From assembly GCA_963969395.1 (NCBI GenBank), contig OZ017803.1:6882001-6946000 (forward strand): a DNA stretch of 64,000 nucleotides, read 5' to 3'. This DNA is from Pseudoscleropodium purum. Lineage: Eukaryota; Streptophyta; Bryopsida; Hypnales; Brachytheciaceae. Below the pieces are notes generated by a model, which was not told the DNA's origin, did no database searches, and saw only the letters and a list, made by a program, of their open reading frames with translations. Positions 1 to 11,178 of this stretch are shown here, piece after piece. Position numbers and translations under genes: made by a program. Numbering within the stretch: position 1 is the first letter of the stretch; each line of letters opens with the position of its first letter.

Positions 1-1174
1 TCCTAACCACATTGCCTTGTATACACTACCAAAGGTACCTCTTCCCAAGTAATCTTGCATTTGTTTCAAACTTGACATCAAGGGAGGAAGGATTTGATTC
101 TCAAATCTTACTTTTGAAGAGCTTGGATGCAATGTTGCCATTTCCAATTTTCCAAGTAGATATGTGGCCAATTGACAATTAGGACTATTGGATGGATTGG
201 ACTCAATAACATTTTTCATATCCATGATGAGTTTTGCTTCATCAAGCTTAGCCTTCTCTTTCACAACTTCAGCTTCAGCTTGGCGGATTCTTCCAACATC
301 AAAATGTATCAAGGAAACTTTTCTCTTCATATACCTCGTAGAAAAAACTTTTCTCTTCATATACCTTGTAGAAAAAACAATTGTGCAAACCTCCAAATTG
401 AAGCCAATTGATATAACGAGCTCTGACATATTCCTTAACATGATGGCAGATTGAATCCACGATTCCTTACAACAACTTTGGATGAGGTCTTCAACCTCCA
501 CTCCCATAGCATAGAGCAACTTGAAAATCCCAAGAAGCTGAGCCACATCTTCAGGTCTAGCAAGAGAGAAGAACTCTGTGTTGATTTCATCTATAATGGA
601 GCTTGCACTTTGGATAGCCAGTTGTAGTTTGATAGCAAGATATTTGCATTGTTCTTGGTTAAATTTTGGTATGGAAGAACCACGTGTTGAAGACACCCTA
701 TCTACTTCTTCCATACATCTTGAAGTGAGATTGAAGTAAAGCTCTGGGGTCTCTTCTGGAATCGTCTCTTTTGAAGTGGAAGTAGAATACTCTTGACAAG
801 GTAAAGAAGGTGAACTACCTGCAAGTAGTTCAATGCAATGAGCCAACATAGATTTTAAAAGATGAAAGTTACAAACACAAAATTCACAAAACAAAACATG
901 AATTGGAATTGGAAAACAAAAAAGGTTGCACAATCTATGACATATGACTAAGCACACAAAAAAGGGATTGCTTTAGTGAAGCTCAAGTACAAAATAATAT
1001 GAAACCTTTCCAAAACAAGTAAGTTGTAGGATCATTACCAATTTCGATGGCTTTTCCCTTGAACAACCTTGACCAAGGTTCCTTCCACATGCGAGGACCC
1101 ATGATTATAAAAGCACTTGAACAACCCCCGACATGCAAAAGCTCCTTGCTCTTTAGAAGTGTCGACAAGCATTT
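1..1174 (-). CDS. Partial TKL-type protein kinase with an N-terminal helical (MLKL/HeLo-like) domain
   Basis: The minus strand stays open from position 818 to the left edge. It ends in a kinase glycine-rich loop, GRGTFGSVYKAMW, read at about positions 50-10, so the catalytic domain lies outside the window. An upstream exon at 1039-1174 joins in frame (donor GTAATG, acceptor TTGCAG). The ~270 residues before the loop are mostly helical. The stretch NQEQCKYLAIKLQLA, the Cys-Cys-x-x-x-W block near 480-460, and the charged segment AEAEVVKEKAKLDEAKL recall the helical domain plus brace of plant mixed-lineage kinase-like (MLKL) proteins. That likeness is from memory of the family, not a search. The kinase call is secure from the loop; the MLKL assignment is tentative. 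The true start lies upstream of 1174 and was not found. Whether the kinase is active cannot be judged without the rest of the domain. Confidence 0.7.
319..378 (-). repeat. 30-bp in-frame tandem duplication in the kinase exon
   Basis: Two adjacent 30-bp copies, 319-348 and 349-378, differ at a single base. On the minus strand they encode a duplicated ten-residue block containing STRYMKRKV, so the reading frame is kept. It lies between the helical domain and the brace-like segment. Confidence 0.9.
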
Positions 1175-2469
1175 CTAACAAGGTCATGCAAATCAAGTAA
1201 TAAGACTTATGAAGAAAGAAAAAGAAAGAATTGAGCTGCAACCACAACAACGACCACAACAACCAAAGTGCAAATATTATCAATTCCACAAAGTTAATCC
1301 ATCAAACTAGAGACAACAAAGTTTGTGTTTTTCCATAGTCTTAAACCTCCCCATTGATCCATTCATCCTGATTCTCTTGCCTACTACCAACAAAACAAAT
1401 GACTTGCAAAATCCAAAATCCAAATATCACATCAATTTCAAAACACAAATATATCATCATACAAGATGCAATGCAAAAGCATACCAACATCTACCACTAG
1501 TACTTCTTGTTAGTTACTTAGTGCAAAAAATTTAAAGCACTTTATTATTATTAACTTCTCTAAAAATACAATCTCTAAATTGTTATCTTGATTTCTATGC
1601 ACAATTGCCACACTTTCAAGAACACTATCAAGGATTTTAGCACACTTGTCAAACATTCAAACTATATATTACAACACAATTATCAAACATTTGTACTATA
1701 TATTGCAGCACAATTATCAAACATTCATACTATGTCTGTGAATGTTATGACAAGTGTGCTAGAGCCTGCAAGTGGAAAGCTTAAAGGGTGTAAGTGTAAA
1801 AGATATGAGCACCTTCAATAACAACAAAAACTAGTATAAAGAAGTGACTCAATCCATCATTCTGAGAGCTCCTTGTGTTCTCTTAGAAACGAAGTTGCAC
1901 TTAATTAATGGGTGACCTTACTATCAATTATTGGAACTCCATAGACATGAACTTTGGAATTGAATAGCTGTACAATCAGTCAGAGCCAAGCCTCTCTACC
2001 TCCACTTCTCAGACCCTCTCTTCTTTGGGGGAAAGAAATCCATTACTTCGTTAACCAAATTCCAAACAAATGCTGCTTGATTGCTATAAGTGGCATTTGC
2101 GCGTGCTCATACCTTACTGTTCAGTACAATCGTTCAAATTTCTTAAGATTCAGATGATCGAAGCGAATATTCGAACTTCATCCCCAGCAGCTCCACAGCT
2201 CCAGCCCCAAATAAGAAGTGAAACCGGCCATGGAATGATTTCTTTCCTTGTATCAATCGCTTCGTGCTGGCTTTAGAATCACGTCACAAAGCTCAGTCGA
2301 AATAGGCTTACGATTACTTACAGTCTGGCCAGGGTCACACAGGATACTGCACCTGACAGGCAAGCAGCGAAGAGGAACAAAGTTACGTTGCAAACTGCGG
2401 AACAACGTTACATGTTTCATGTTCACTGCCTAAATATTATCTTTCCACTATTTTCTTAACACCAGTCCC
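1175..2469. other. AT-rich upstream or intronic DNA of the kinase gene
   Basis: No ORF with recognisable content was seen. The stretch lies between the most 5' kinase exon seen and the tandem array, so it may be intron or leader. Confidence 0.4.
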
Positions 2470-3720
2470 AAGGCGAGATTTACCATTTCCATTCCACGCC
2501 CACTCTGCCGAAGAAACAGGACGAATTGTCGGTGAACAAACCCGGAATTCACGGTCGCAGGAGCCAGACCCCTTGACGGAAATCACAGACAAATGAAAAA
2601 GGGAAGAGTAGTCGTAGTCAACAACACAAAAAGTCAGTGCCGACACTCGATTGTTACAAGGTCTCACCTGAAAACACCAGTAGAATTTCGAGAAGCTAAC
2701 CCTTTAACAGCCCTCCACAGCAAACTGATCCACACCAAAGTCACTTCGACGGTTCCACACGTCCAGGTTTACCATTCTCATTCCACTCCCCGTCTGCCGA
2801 AGAAACAGGACGAATTGTCGGCGACCAAACCCTGGATACACGGGTGAGGTGTTGGACCTCTTGACGGAAATCACAGACAAATGAAAAACAGGCTGTGACA
2901 AAAGATCGAGGGAAGAGTAGTCGTAGTCAACAACACAAAAAGTCAATGCCCACACTCGATTGTTACAAGGTCTCACCTGAGAACACCAGTAGAATTTCGA
3001 GTAGCTAACCCTTCAAAAGTCCTCCATAGCAAACTGATCCACACCAAAGACACCTTCACAAGTCCAGATGTTCCATTCAGACTCCACTCCCTGTCTGCCG
3101 AAGAAACAGGACCAAAGGGCGGTGAACAAACCCGGGATTCACGGGCTAAGGTGTTGGACCTCTTGCTTTGATCGCACACGTATGACGGAATTCACAAGAA
3201 GAATGATAAAAAGGCTAAAACAATGAGATCGAGTGAAAAGTAGTAGTAGCAGTATTCTAAGCCAGAAGAAGTTAACGCCGACACTAGTTGGTTATAAGAG
3301 CTCACCTGAAGACGCCAATAGGGGTCTGTACCCTTCAGTGGCCCTAATCAGCAAGCTCCTCCAACCCAAAACCAAATCTCCGCAGGTCGAGATTGAACAT
3401 TCTTGCTCAACTCCCCGTCTGCCGCAAAAACAGGACAAAATGTCGGTAAACAAACCCTGAATGACAGAACTCTGGCAAAGGCCTCTCACACTCTCTGCAT
3501 CCAGAGTGACCAAAACTAAGCACGAAACGAAACACCAATTCCGAAACAAGACCAGAGGAAGAGTGGTCGTAGGATTGTGCACCAAACCAAGTCAAAGTCG
3601 GTACTCGTTTATTAATGCAAGACTTCGCCGGAATCACCAGGAAGGGTTCCGTGTGGGCAGCCTTACCAGAGATTCAACACTCTTGCTCCGCTCCCAGTCG
3701 GTCGACGAAACAATACATAG
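2470..3720 (-). repeat. Tandem array of four to five degenerate ~0.3-kb units
   Basis: A landmark resembling GCCGAAGAAACAGG recurs at about 2507, 2796, 3097 and 3421, with a weak copy near 3700. A second landmark, plus-strand CTCACCTGA, recurs near 2663, 2972 and 3301, with a weak copy near 3630. Spacing is about 290-330 bp. Read on the minus strand, the second landmark is TTTTCAG|GTGAGACC-like, a good 5' splice site, once per unit. The array is more GC-rich than its surroundings and lies upstream of the minus-strand kinase exons. It could be a set of duplicated first exons or leaders; no start codon in the units clearly belongs to the kinase. Confidence 0.85.
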
Positions 3721-4241
3721 TGTGGGTACAAGAATCCTGGCCCTGCTGCCTCACTCTCTTCGCATGTATCAAGTGCGCCGGAAAGCAAACACAAATCCAG
3801 AAGCAGGCTATGGTGAATGACCGAGAGAGGAATAGCAGTGCTTGGACTCACAAAAGTCAAGCCAATGCCGCGCAACAAAACAGAGAAAGGCAAAAAATAC
3901 ACTCGCAAGGACAGTGGTGAAGAAGACAAGGATGCTTCACTATTAATTGTAAAAAAAGAAAATGAACCTATTAGTCCAACAATCAAAGAATTTTGGTGCC
4001 TATCTTGGTCATGGGGGGCCACGCGTTTATAGGGTTGACTTCCTAATGGCAAAAACTCTTTCTTGAATTTATATATATTTTTGTTTGTACCTTTATGAAT
4101 ATATATTATACACCTAGGTTTCATCCTCAATTTCCTCAGATTTATTATACAAAGAGTGAGATGTAAAAAAATCAAGCTTTGGTTTGGATGAGTGAGAAAT
4201 TTTATGATAGAAAAGTCCTTGGAAAATTTTGATGAGTGACT
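3721..4241. other. Noncoding stretch, nothing recognised
   Basis: Transition from the array to AT-rich DNA. An antisense open frame of 170 codons (3663-4175) has no domain I recognise and includes low-complexity sequence; it is not called. Confidence 0.4.
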
Positions 4242-4658
4242 TTATTGTCCACAGAACTTCTCATTCATCCAAAATAATGCTTGACTTTCAAAAACTACAC
4301 TCCTCGGTGGCTGGATGTTGGATCTGCAATTCACAAATTTTGTATCCATGGATTCTGAATGCTCAAGAACCTCGGTGGTGAGCTGGACAGTGGAATTCAG
4401 ACTCTTGACCTTGTAAAGGGATGACTCGAGAAATGCGTGCATCCGCTTTGTCTGACGAAAGTACAAGTGGCGAGGATCTTCTCCTCTTCTGGAGCGAATC
4501 CACCTGCGAAAATTGCAGAACATAGTGATAAAATTTTGATCATAGGAGAATTTGGTTCTGCACAAATTGATCTCTACATAGCTCCATGCTGACCTCCGAG
4601 AAAAAAACTCTCCTACATATGTTGAAATGCTTAAAGCAACGCAATTAATATTTTCCAC
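4242..4658 (-). CDS. Low-confidence hypothetical ORF, possibly a degenerate exon
   Basis: A 138-codon minus-strand frame. Its downstream 85 codons follow a good acceptor (TTTTCGCAG|GTGG near 4505), and base composition there is more coding-like than the flanks. I recognise no family. The frame upstream of that acceptor is AT-rich and probably intron. It could be one exon of an unrecognised gene, or a relic. Confidence 0.2.
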   Translation of the reverse strand: MENINCVALSISTYVGEFFSRRSAWSYVEINLCRTKFSYDQNFITMFCNFRRWIRSRRGEDPRHLYFRQTKRMHAFLESSLYKVKSLNSTVQLTTEVLEHSESMDTKFVNCRSNIQPPRSVVFESQALFWMNEKFCGQ

Positions 4659-7600
4659 CTTCTAGAGAGAAAAATCTTGCAATCGATGTCGTAAAGATTA
4701 GCTTCACATTTTAGAATAGCAGAGCATAGCATTTCCTTGAGGCTCAGGCTTGAGTCTCCAGAAGAAAAACAAAATATAAAAACTTACGAGTTCCAGAGCT
4801 GTTTTCCCTTGGCGGCAAACTCGTCAATCGCTTCAACACACTTGGGTCCCCCATTTAACAACACAAAGTTTCAACCCGTCAGAATTTCAACTCAGTGAAC
4901 TGCAGTCAAAGACACTACAATTTGAACATTACGCATTGAACCAGAATCAGTTTCCTATCAGGTTTACGATAAAATTCTAATCTTACATCTCTCCACGGCA
5001 GTTCTTTCAGGTCCAGTTCCAGATGTCGCCAGCAGACAGAGTTTGTTGACCTGGTATTGTGTTCGACCTGGAGTGAAGAAGAACAGACTCACGTCAGATC
5101 TGACTAACAGAAAAACACCAGATCGTCTGACATTAATAGGGGAGAAATTGGAGGTACCAATGGTCACTGCGGTAGTAGAAATCCACCCGCAGAGGTCATC
5201 TAGAATACCTACCCAAATACAATTTGCAGAACTTCTGCAGCAACAGTCTTAAGTGGCATTACAATTGGCAAAATCTGAAACAGCCGGATTTTCTAAAACC
5301 CCTCTACTTTCTACTACAAGGTGAACTCCATCTAAGATCTACTCGAAAGATGGAAAGAATTGCACACCGGTAGACCGACTCGAATCTTTTCCACCACATG
5401 GTGCTGTTCTGCGTAGGCCGTTTTATAGTTCTCAATAATACTGGACATTCTGCAACAGTTCATCAATCACATGAAAATGAGTTTCGCATTTATTGAAATC
5501 GTTTGGAAATCAGGTGAAGTGTGATTTTCAAACAACCCTTGTGGTTTGCAGCCTCAATATTTCCCTTCCTTCGTCATGTCACCAGCTGGGCTCATTACGT
5601 GAAAGAGTTAAAGACTTTCTAATAGTAAGAGCGCAAAATGCTCTTGAGTTTGGATCAGCGTATATGAGAACACGGTTTCACGATCTATGCATGACCTGTG
5701 AAACTTTAGGTCTTTACTGCAGAATTCCGGCCAGCGGCTTATACCAACTGCACCAAATTTGCCCAAATGCTGCACCACCAGCACTATGTGTTGATACACC
5801 TGCTCCAAATCCAAGTGCTGGTATCAAAATCTGCCTGGAAGGATCTTCATATATTTCAAAAAAGAGAAAAAAAAAGAAACTATACACCGATCTTGTGCAC
5901 AAGGGATGCATCACACAATGGGATTGGAGAACTAGACACAGAGCACACTGTGACCAAGATAATTACTGAAGCGAAGCTCACATGAATATTTATTCCTTTT
6001 GCTACATCTGATGAAAATTGGGTAGGAAAATATATATGGCGAAACTAACTGTGACCTATTTCTAATTCTGTCAAGCAGATGGCGGCCTGGTGGATACCTC
6101 TCATCCTACGATCGAGTAGAATCATGCAGATCTTTATTACGGCTTTATGGTCGGCAACACTTTGTCTACCTGATCATCCAACACTGTCTGGAAGCTCAAT
6201 GGATAACGCTCCACATCAGGCAGCCCAGCCTACAAGAGAGAAAATATACAACTGCCAGCATCAAGAACTTATGCATTGAACGTTGACATATTCATTCAGA
6301 AGGCAAAATGAAACAATCCGTTGAAAACAGCTGATGCGTCCTTTGAAGCGAAGTGTACCGTCAGAAAAAGTGCAACAAATACAGCCTCCACACACTTGAT
6401 GGGTTGCGGTGAAGCTATGATCTGCTTCCCAACAAAGTCACTCAGTCCCGTCATAATTCTGGTATAACCCCTAAAAGAACATTCAAGGACCCACGCTTCT
6501 GAAATGAACAACTCGACTCATCATACTGTGAAAAATGAATTTCAGATGGAGCCAAATTATATATCACCAGAATCAGTTGAGAAATTTGCAAGTGTAGGGA
6601 AAAAATAAATATAATTGGAAAAAGGAAAGTCCACATGTGACGTACTCAAAACCGCTAGAAAACACGAGGTCCATGCTAGGCTAATTGACCTTCAGGATAC
6701 AAAGAATGCATTTAGACTACAGGAATCACAAAAGGGAAATAAATTCATTGATTCATCTACTCATGCCAGAGTTCAATTACCATTCTAGCTGTGTCCATTA
6801 TCAGCAAAATAGGACACTGATCTCATCTCCTATCGACTCACCCTGTTACCAGCAGCAACTCATCTCTTCCAATGCACTCCTTTGGCCTTCAATTAGCAAA
6901 TGGCGCAAGGACAAGTTCGCTAAATGTTTGTGGCCGTTGCTCTTCCAATGGAAATCAGGTTGTGGTATATTCTTTTAGTAGTGCGACATAAGGCAATACG
7001 TAGGATGAGTTGTAGTTTAGTGAGGCCCTAGTATGAAGTCCTTTGGTTGCAATTTGGAGAAATTGAGTGATCCTATTGGTCCAAGCTTGGAGAGTTTCAG
7101 CTGGCCTTTAATCCTCCCTAAATATAAATTGGACCTCTTGATAGCCTTTGTGCATACTAAAGAATGGATGATTTGCATCTATTTTTTTGTGAACAACTTC
7201 TTTGAGGCTATATTCACATCATTGACTTAAATTTAAGACATTTTAGTTGTTTTTTTAAATTTTATATGGGGTAATTTATCAAAAAAATGTTACACTATTG
7301 TATTTGAAGAGCAGGTTCAACTTAAATTGATTAGAAAAAAAAATTCCAAATTTCTTACTAATTTTTGGACTAGATAGCCTAATCTACAAATAAATATGAA
7401 GATGGTTTGCTGAAAATTCAAACTATTTATTAAAAATTCACTAAACAAAGCACCAACACATCATTTGAACATCTACATTGAAGACAATTTTCAATGGCAC
7501 TAAAATAACGAAACTAATTTATTGATACACAATAAGATGAGTGTGTGGAGAGATCATTTTTATAATAAAACCTATTTTCCGTTTTGAATCTTCAAAAGGT

Positions 7601-8130
7601 ATAGGATAGTTTGAAGGTGAGAAATTGATTGCTCATTGTTCAAACTTAAATTAAGCTTTTATTAATTAATCCTACATATACCACACGAGCTGCTTTACTT
7701 CCCACCCCCACCCCACCCCCCACTTGTATAAAGATCTTTTCTTCTACTAACTCACCATTGGAGGTCATGTAGTTATCATAGGTATGAAGAGGACTAATAA
7801 TCAAGCTGAATGTAAGTCTCTATTAGATGGTTCCTAAAATAAGTATTTGTCTAAATTGAAGATATTGTAGGTTAGATGTTGAATATAATATATAATTTTG
7901 ACTTAGCCTTGAAGCATGTTGACATCCATATTCTGAACAATGAACATAGTACTTCCAAGAGTTTTGTAGTCCAACAAACTTTTCATTCATCCAATGTAAT
8001 ACTTGAATCTTAAAAAATCACCTTTTTTCAGTGACTAAATTCATGAAATTGCAGTAAATAATATTTTTATAAAAGATATAAGCCAAAATGTGCAAAAAAT
8101 CGAAAAAGAATTGAGACGTTAAGGAGTTAA
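4659..8130. other. Mixed region without a recognised gene
   Basis: From 4.7 to about 6.9 kb the sequence is moderately complex and holds several short open frames on both strands (for example 5493-5969 plus and 6296-6511 minus), none with a family signature. From 7.0 kb it is plain AT-rich intergenic DNA. A C-rich tract (7701-7723) stands out. Confidence 0.4.
7701..7723 (-). other. C-rich tract, G-quadruplex-capable on the minus strand
   Basis: Runs of three to six C separated by single A residues (CCCACCCCCACCCCACCCCC) give four G-runs on the minus strand in 23 bp. No gene lies close by. Confidence 0.6.
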
Positions 8131-8542
8131 GGTAGGAGGCTCAAAAAGCAACCTTTAAAGGGTTGATCCGCCTTTTTCATAGATTTGCATGAACAAAAAT
8201 ATTTTCAGCTCATTTTTCAAAGAAAGAAAAATGAATACCTAACGTAATACAAGTGGTTTAATATTTTTCGAAGCATTTTTGAATTAGTTACAAATTTTCA
8301 AAGATTTTTGTAGTAGGTACCTCTTTGTGACCATAGGTCTTCCAAAATTTGTCTCCTTGCAACCTCTAAAGCGATTTCTGAACTATGGAGGAAATGATTG
8401 GCTCTTGGAATATAATAAATAAATTTTTCTTGATTCATTCAATAACAACAGTGGCCCGTTTAAAGATCACCTCCCATCCATTTTACAACTAGCTATGAGG
8501 CGGTTGCAAGGAGAGGGCACAATTACAACCTCTTACCCTTAA
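8131..8542. mobile_element. MITE-like TIR element, family B
   Basis: The left end reads TTAAGGTAGGAGGC and the right end CCTCTTACCCTTAA, an imperfect terminal inverted repeat. The interior shares blocks with the elements at 10842-11178 and 27422-28068, including a segment close to GAATTAGTTACAAATTTT. It has no coding capacity, so it is non-autonomous. Confidence 0.55.
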
Positions 8543-8879
8543 GTGCTAAATTTTTGTATGTATGAGTTTTTAATTGTTGAACCTTATTTTTAAACTTTAA
8601 TTACTTATTTGGCACCAAAGTGCCAAACTTACTATCCAAGTATGGTATTCATTGTGTTTCAATACTTTGAGCTTGTAGTTTTTCCTTAACACTTGCTTTT
8701 GACATTCAAAATGATTTCTTTTGCTTTTGAGCAAAACCAGCAAAATGAAGCTTCTAAAGTGCAGCTTCTACACCACTTGGATATTTTGAAAAATTCCTAA
8801 AGAAAAGCATTTCATTGAAGTTTGAAATTGAGGATCTACAAACACGTTTCTAAGTATGGAGTAATAAGGAAATTTTCCC

Positions 8880-9245
8880 TTGTGCTACTATGTTATACAC
8901 TATAATTTTCTTTGACTCATATTTTCAAGTGTCTTGAATTTGAGTGCACATGAAAAATATATCTCGTCTACACCTTCCATTAAAATTTGGGCCAAAAATA
9001 TTAAAAATCTCACTACAAAAAAAATAAGGGCTTAAATGACTCATCTACAATGACTGTATGAGTCATTCCTTGTCCACAATGACTACAAAATAGTCATTTT
9101 GTAGTCATTTTGTAGTCATTGTAGTATTACAAGTCATTGTGGACAAATCATTTATACCCTTGTTTTTTTATAGTGCAATCTCTAGTCACACGCACCTACC
9201 CAAAATTTCTATGTTGCCAATAAATACAGCTTGGTCGCTTAAGAG
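8880..9245 (+). repeat. Dispersed repeat (family A outer part) interrupted by a MITE
   Basis: The sequence either side of 9011-9176 matches an uninterrupted stretch at about 26263-26445, including CTCATATTTTCAA, TCACACGCACCTA and ACAGCTTGGTC. The two copies line up on the same strand. Confidence 0.7.
9006..9181. mobile_element. Small MITE with CACTA-like ends
   Basis: The element at 9011-9176 begins CACTACAAAAAAAATAAGGG and ends in its near inverse, CCTTGTTTTTTTATAGTG plus one C. It is flanked by AATCT at 9006-9010 and 9177-9181. The interior is made of alternating TGACTCAT/AATGACTA-type motifs and can fold back. The related sequence near 26380 lacks it, which supports insertion. Confidence 0.75.
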
Positions 9246-10841
9246 TTAATTAATGGTGTTGCCCTAAAAATTCTCATGTGTTGTACTAAAGAGAAAATGT
9301 TTAGAATGAGGTACATTGATCATTAGGAATCTCTCACAAGGACTACAAGTTTAGCACATAAAATGAACATTTGACATGAGCTAAGTTAAGTTATATGTGG
9401 TCCAAACTTTGTTTTTGTCATCTGACCAGCTTTTACTGAACTATTTTTAAAAAAAATTTATCCATAGCTAGTCTTACTCAGCTTCACATTCCTTGACTAT
9501 GGAGCCTGTCCTCTAGGCCTGATAATGCGTTCTTTCCCAAAAAAACAAATTGGTTTTGTTAAAAGCCATTGCTGCACCAGCCTCTCATCTTGCTGCCTTG
9601 CTTCTTTTTCGCTGTGGTATGGTGATGATCCACTCAGGCCTAAACTGCAAAATTTCTAGTTTCTTTGCAAACCCATGGGTTGTGAATTTGAGCCTCATGA
9701 ACTAGGTGACCTTGATAAGGAACCATGACTTTTTCTCTGTCAAAAAACACTCAAAACTATCATTTCTATTGCAAAGAGTAAAAAACTGTGAAAAAATGAT
9801 TTTTTGGTAAATCTAGTTGTAGGACCTTGCACTAGACTAGTGGAAGAATGTGTGGAAGAAGTTTCAAAAACTTTGGCCACGTATACTGCAAGATATGTGT
9901 ATTTAAAGTGAAAAAAACAAGGGTTTTTTGGCACTTGATGTGTGATTAAATTATTTGACTTTGAACCCACTTGACTGAATTATTTTGTATTTGAAGAGTT
10001 TGAATTTTTAAGAAATTATTGTGAAAAATTGAGTTGAGAGTTTAGAAAAAATAAAATAAAAGTAAAAGTACTTAATTTTCATCTTTATAATTATTGTTAA
10101 ATACTAGAAGTAGGTACAAGATAAAAGGAAAAATTAATTTGTTAATATCTACTAGATGGAATTGAAAGTTTGAAACATGGTACACTTAATGGTGAGATTG
10201 TTCTAGCAAGCAAACTAATAAAACAAATTTAATTGTAAAAAATGAGATTAAAAAAAAAATTAAATATGTAATTTTTTGAAGAAGATTCTATGATTGCCCA
10301 AAAAAACAAGATATTTAGTAACTTTCAAATTACCAATTCAAATGGAATGAATAAAAGCTTTCTATGTAAAAAATATATAATTGATAAGAAACAAATTATT
10401 TAAAAAATTTATTTCAAGTTTTTGTGAATTTCTTTTGCTACCTTATGAGGTGAAAATTGTGCTAAGGATGACATAACTTTTGCCTTTAGCATTGATTGAA
10501 ATAAAATTTTCAATAAAAGAAAGCTAAAGGATTTTTGTATCATAAGAATAAGTTTGAAAAATCATGATGAACTTTGAGACTATAGGAAGCTGCCCAAAAT
10601 CCATTTTGTCCCCTAGGACTTTGATCCTTCAAGAGTTAAATGGTTAATCATCTTGCATCCACGTATTTTAAGCCTACTAATTTTGTGACAACGTACATTA
10701 TTCAAACTACTATGCTTCAATGAAATGGAACTTGAACCTACACTAACTACATAGAAAAGTGTAGCTAAGGTCATCCATGCTAAGACTAAAATAATGCTAC
10801 AAAAGCTCCAAATATGTTGTGCCCTTCAACTTATGGTAGAA
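9246..10841. other. AT-rich intergenic DNA
   Basis: Long A/T runs and no credible ORF. Nothing recognised. Confidence 0.5.
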
Positions 10842-11178
10842 GTAAGGTAGGAGGCCTATAAATTGACCATTTAAGAGACAAAACTAATTTGGAGGGAGGT
10901 AAAACTTCTTGAACTATTTTTCAGTAAATTTTCCTTGAAAGACAAGTGGAATTGGCATCTAATCCAAGTTGTTTCATATTTTTTTGGAATTTTGTGGAAT
11001 TAGTTATGAAAATTTGAAGTTGAAATGGCATAAGGCTCTAAAATTGCCCACCTCCTATGATGTAAACTATTTGTACATTGCTAAAAGCTACAAAGAAGCA
11101 ACATGTATAAATAGAGTACATTTAAGGAGGTGGATGATTTTAGAGCTTGTGCGCTTTTAAAACCTCTTACCTTACCTA
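10842..11178. mobile_element. MITE-like TIR element, family B
   Basis: The left end AGTAAGGTAGGAGG is inverse to the right end CCTCTTACCTTACCT. The ~337-bp interior (for example TTCCTTGAAAGACAAG and GAATTAGTTATGAAAATTTG) is closely matched at 27790-28010. It encodes no transposase. Confidence 0.65.

Noticed and set aside
3461..4175. ORFs of 119, 101 and 170 codons around the tandem array
   Set aside because: They overlap each other on both strands, cross repeat units and show no family signature.
5493..5969. 158-codon plus ORF
   Set aside because: No recognisable motif; it includes a Lys run and AT-rich stretches, and the opposite strand is equally open.
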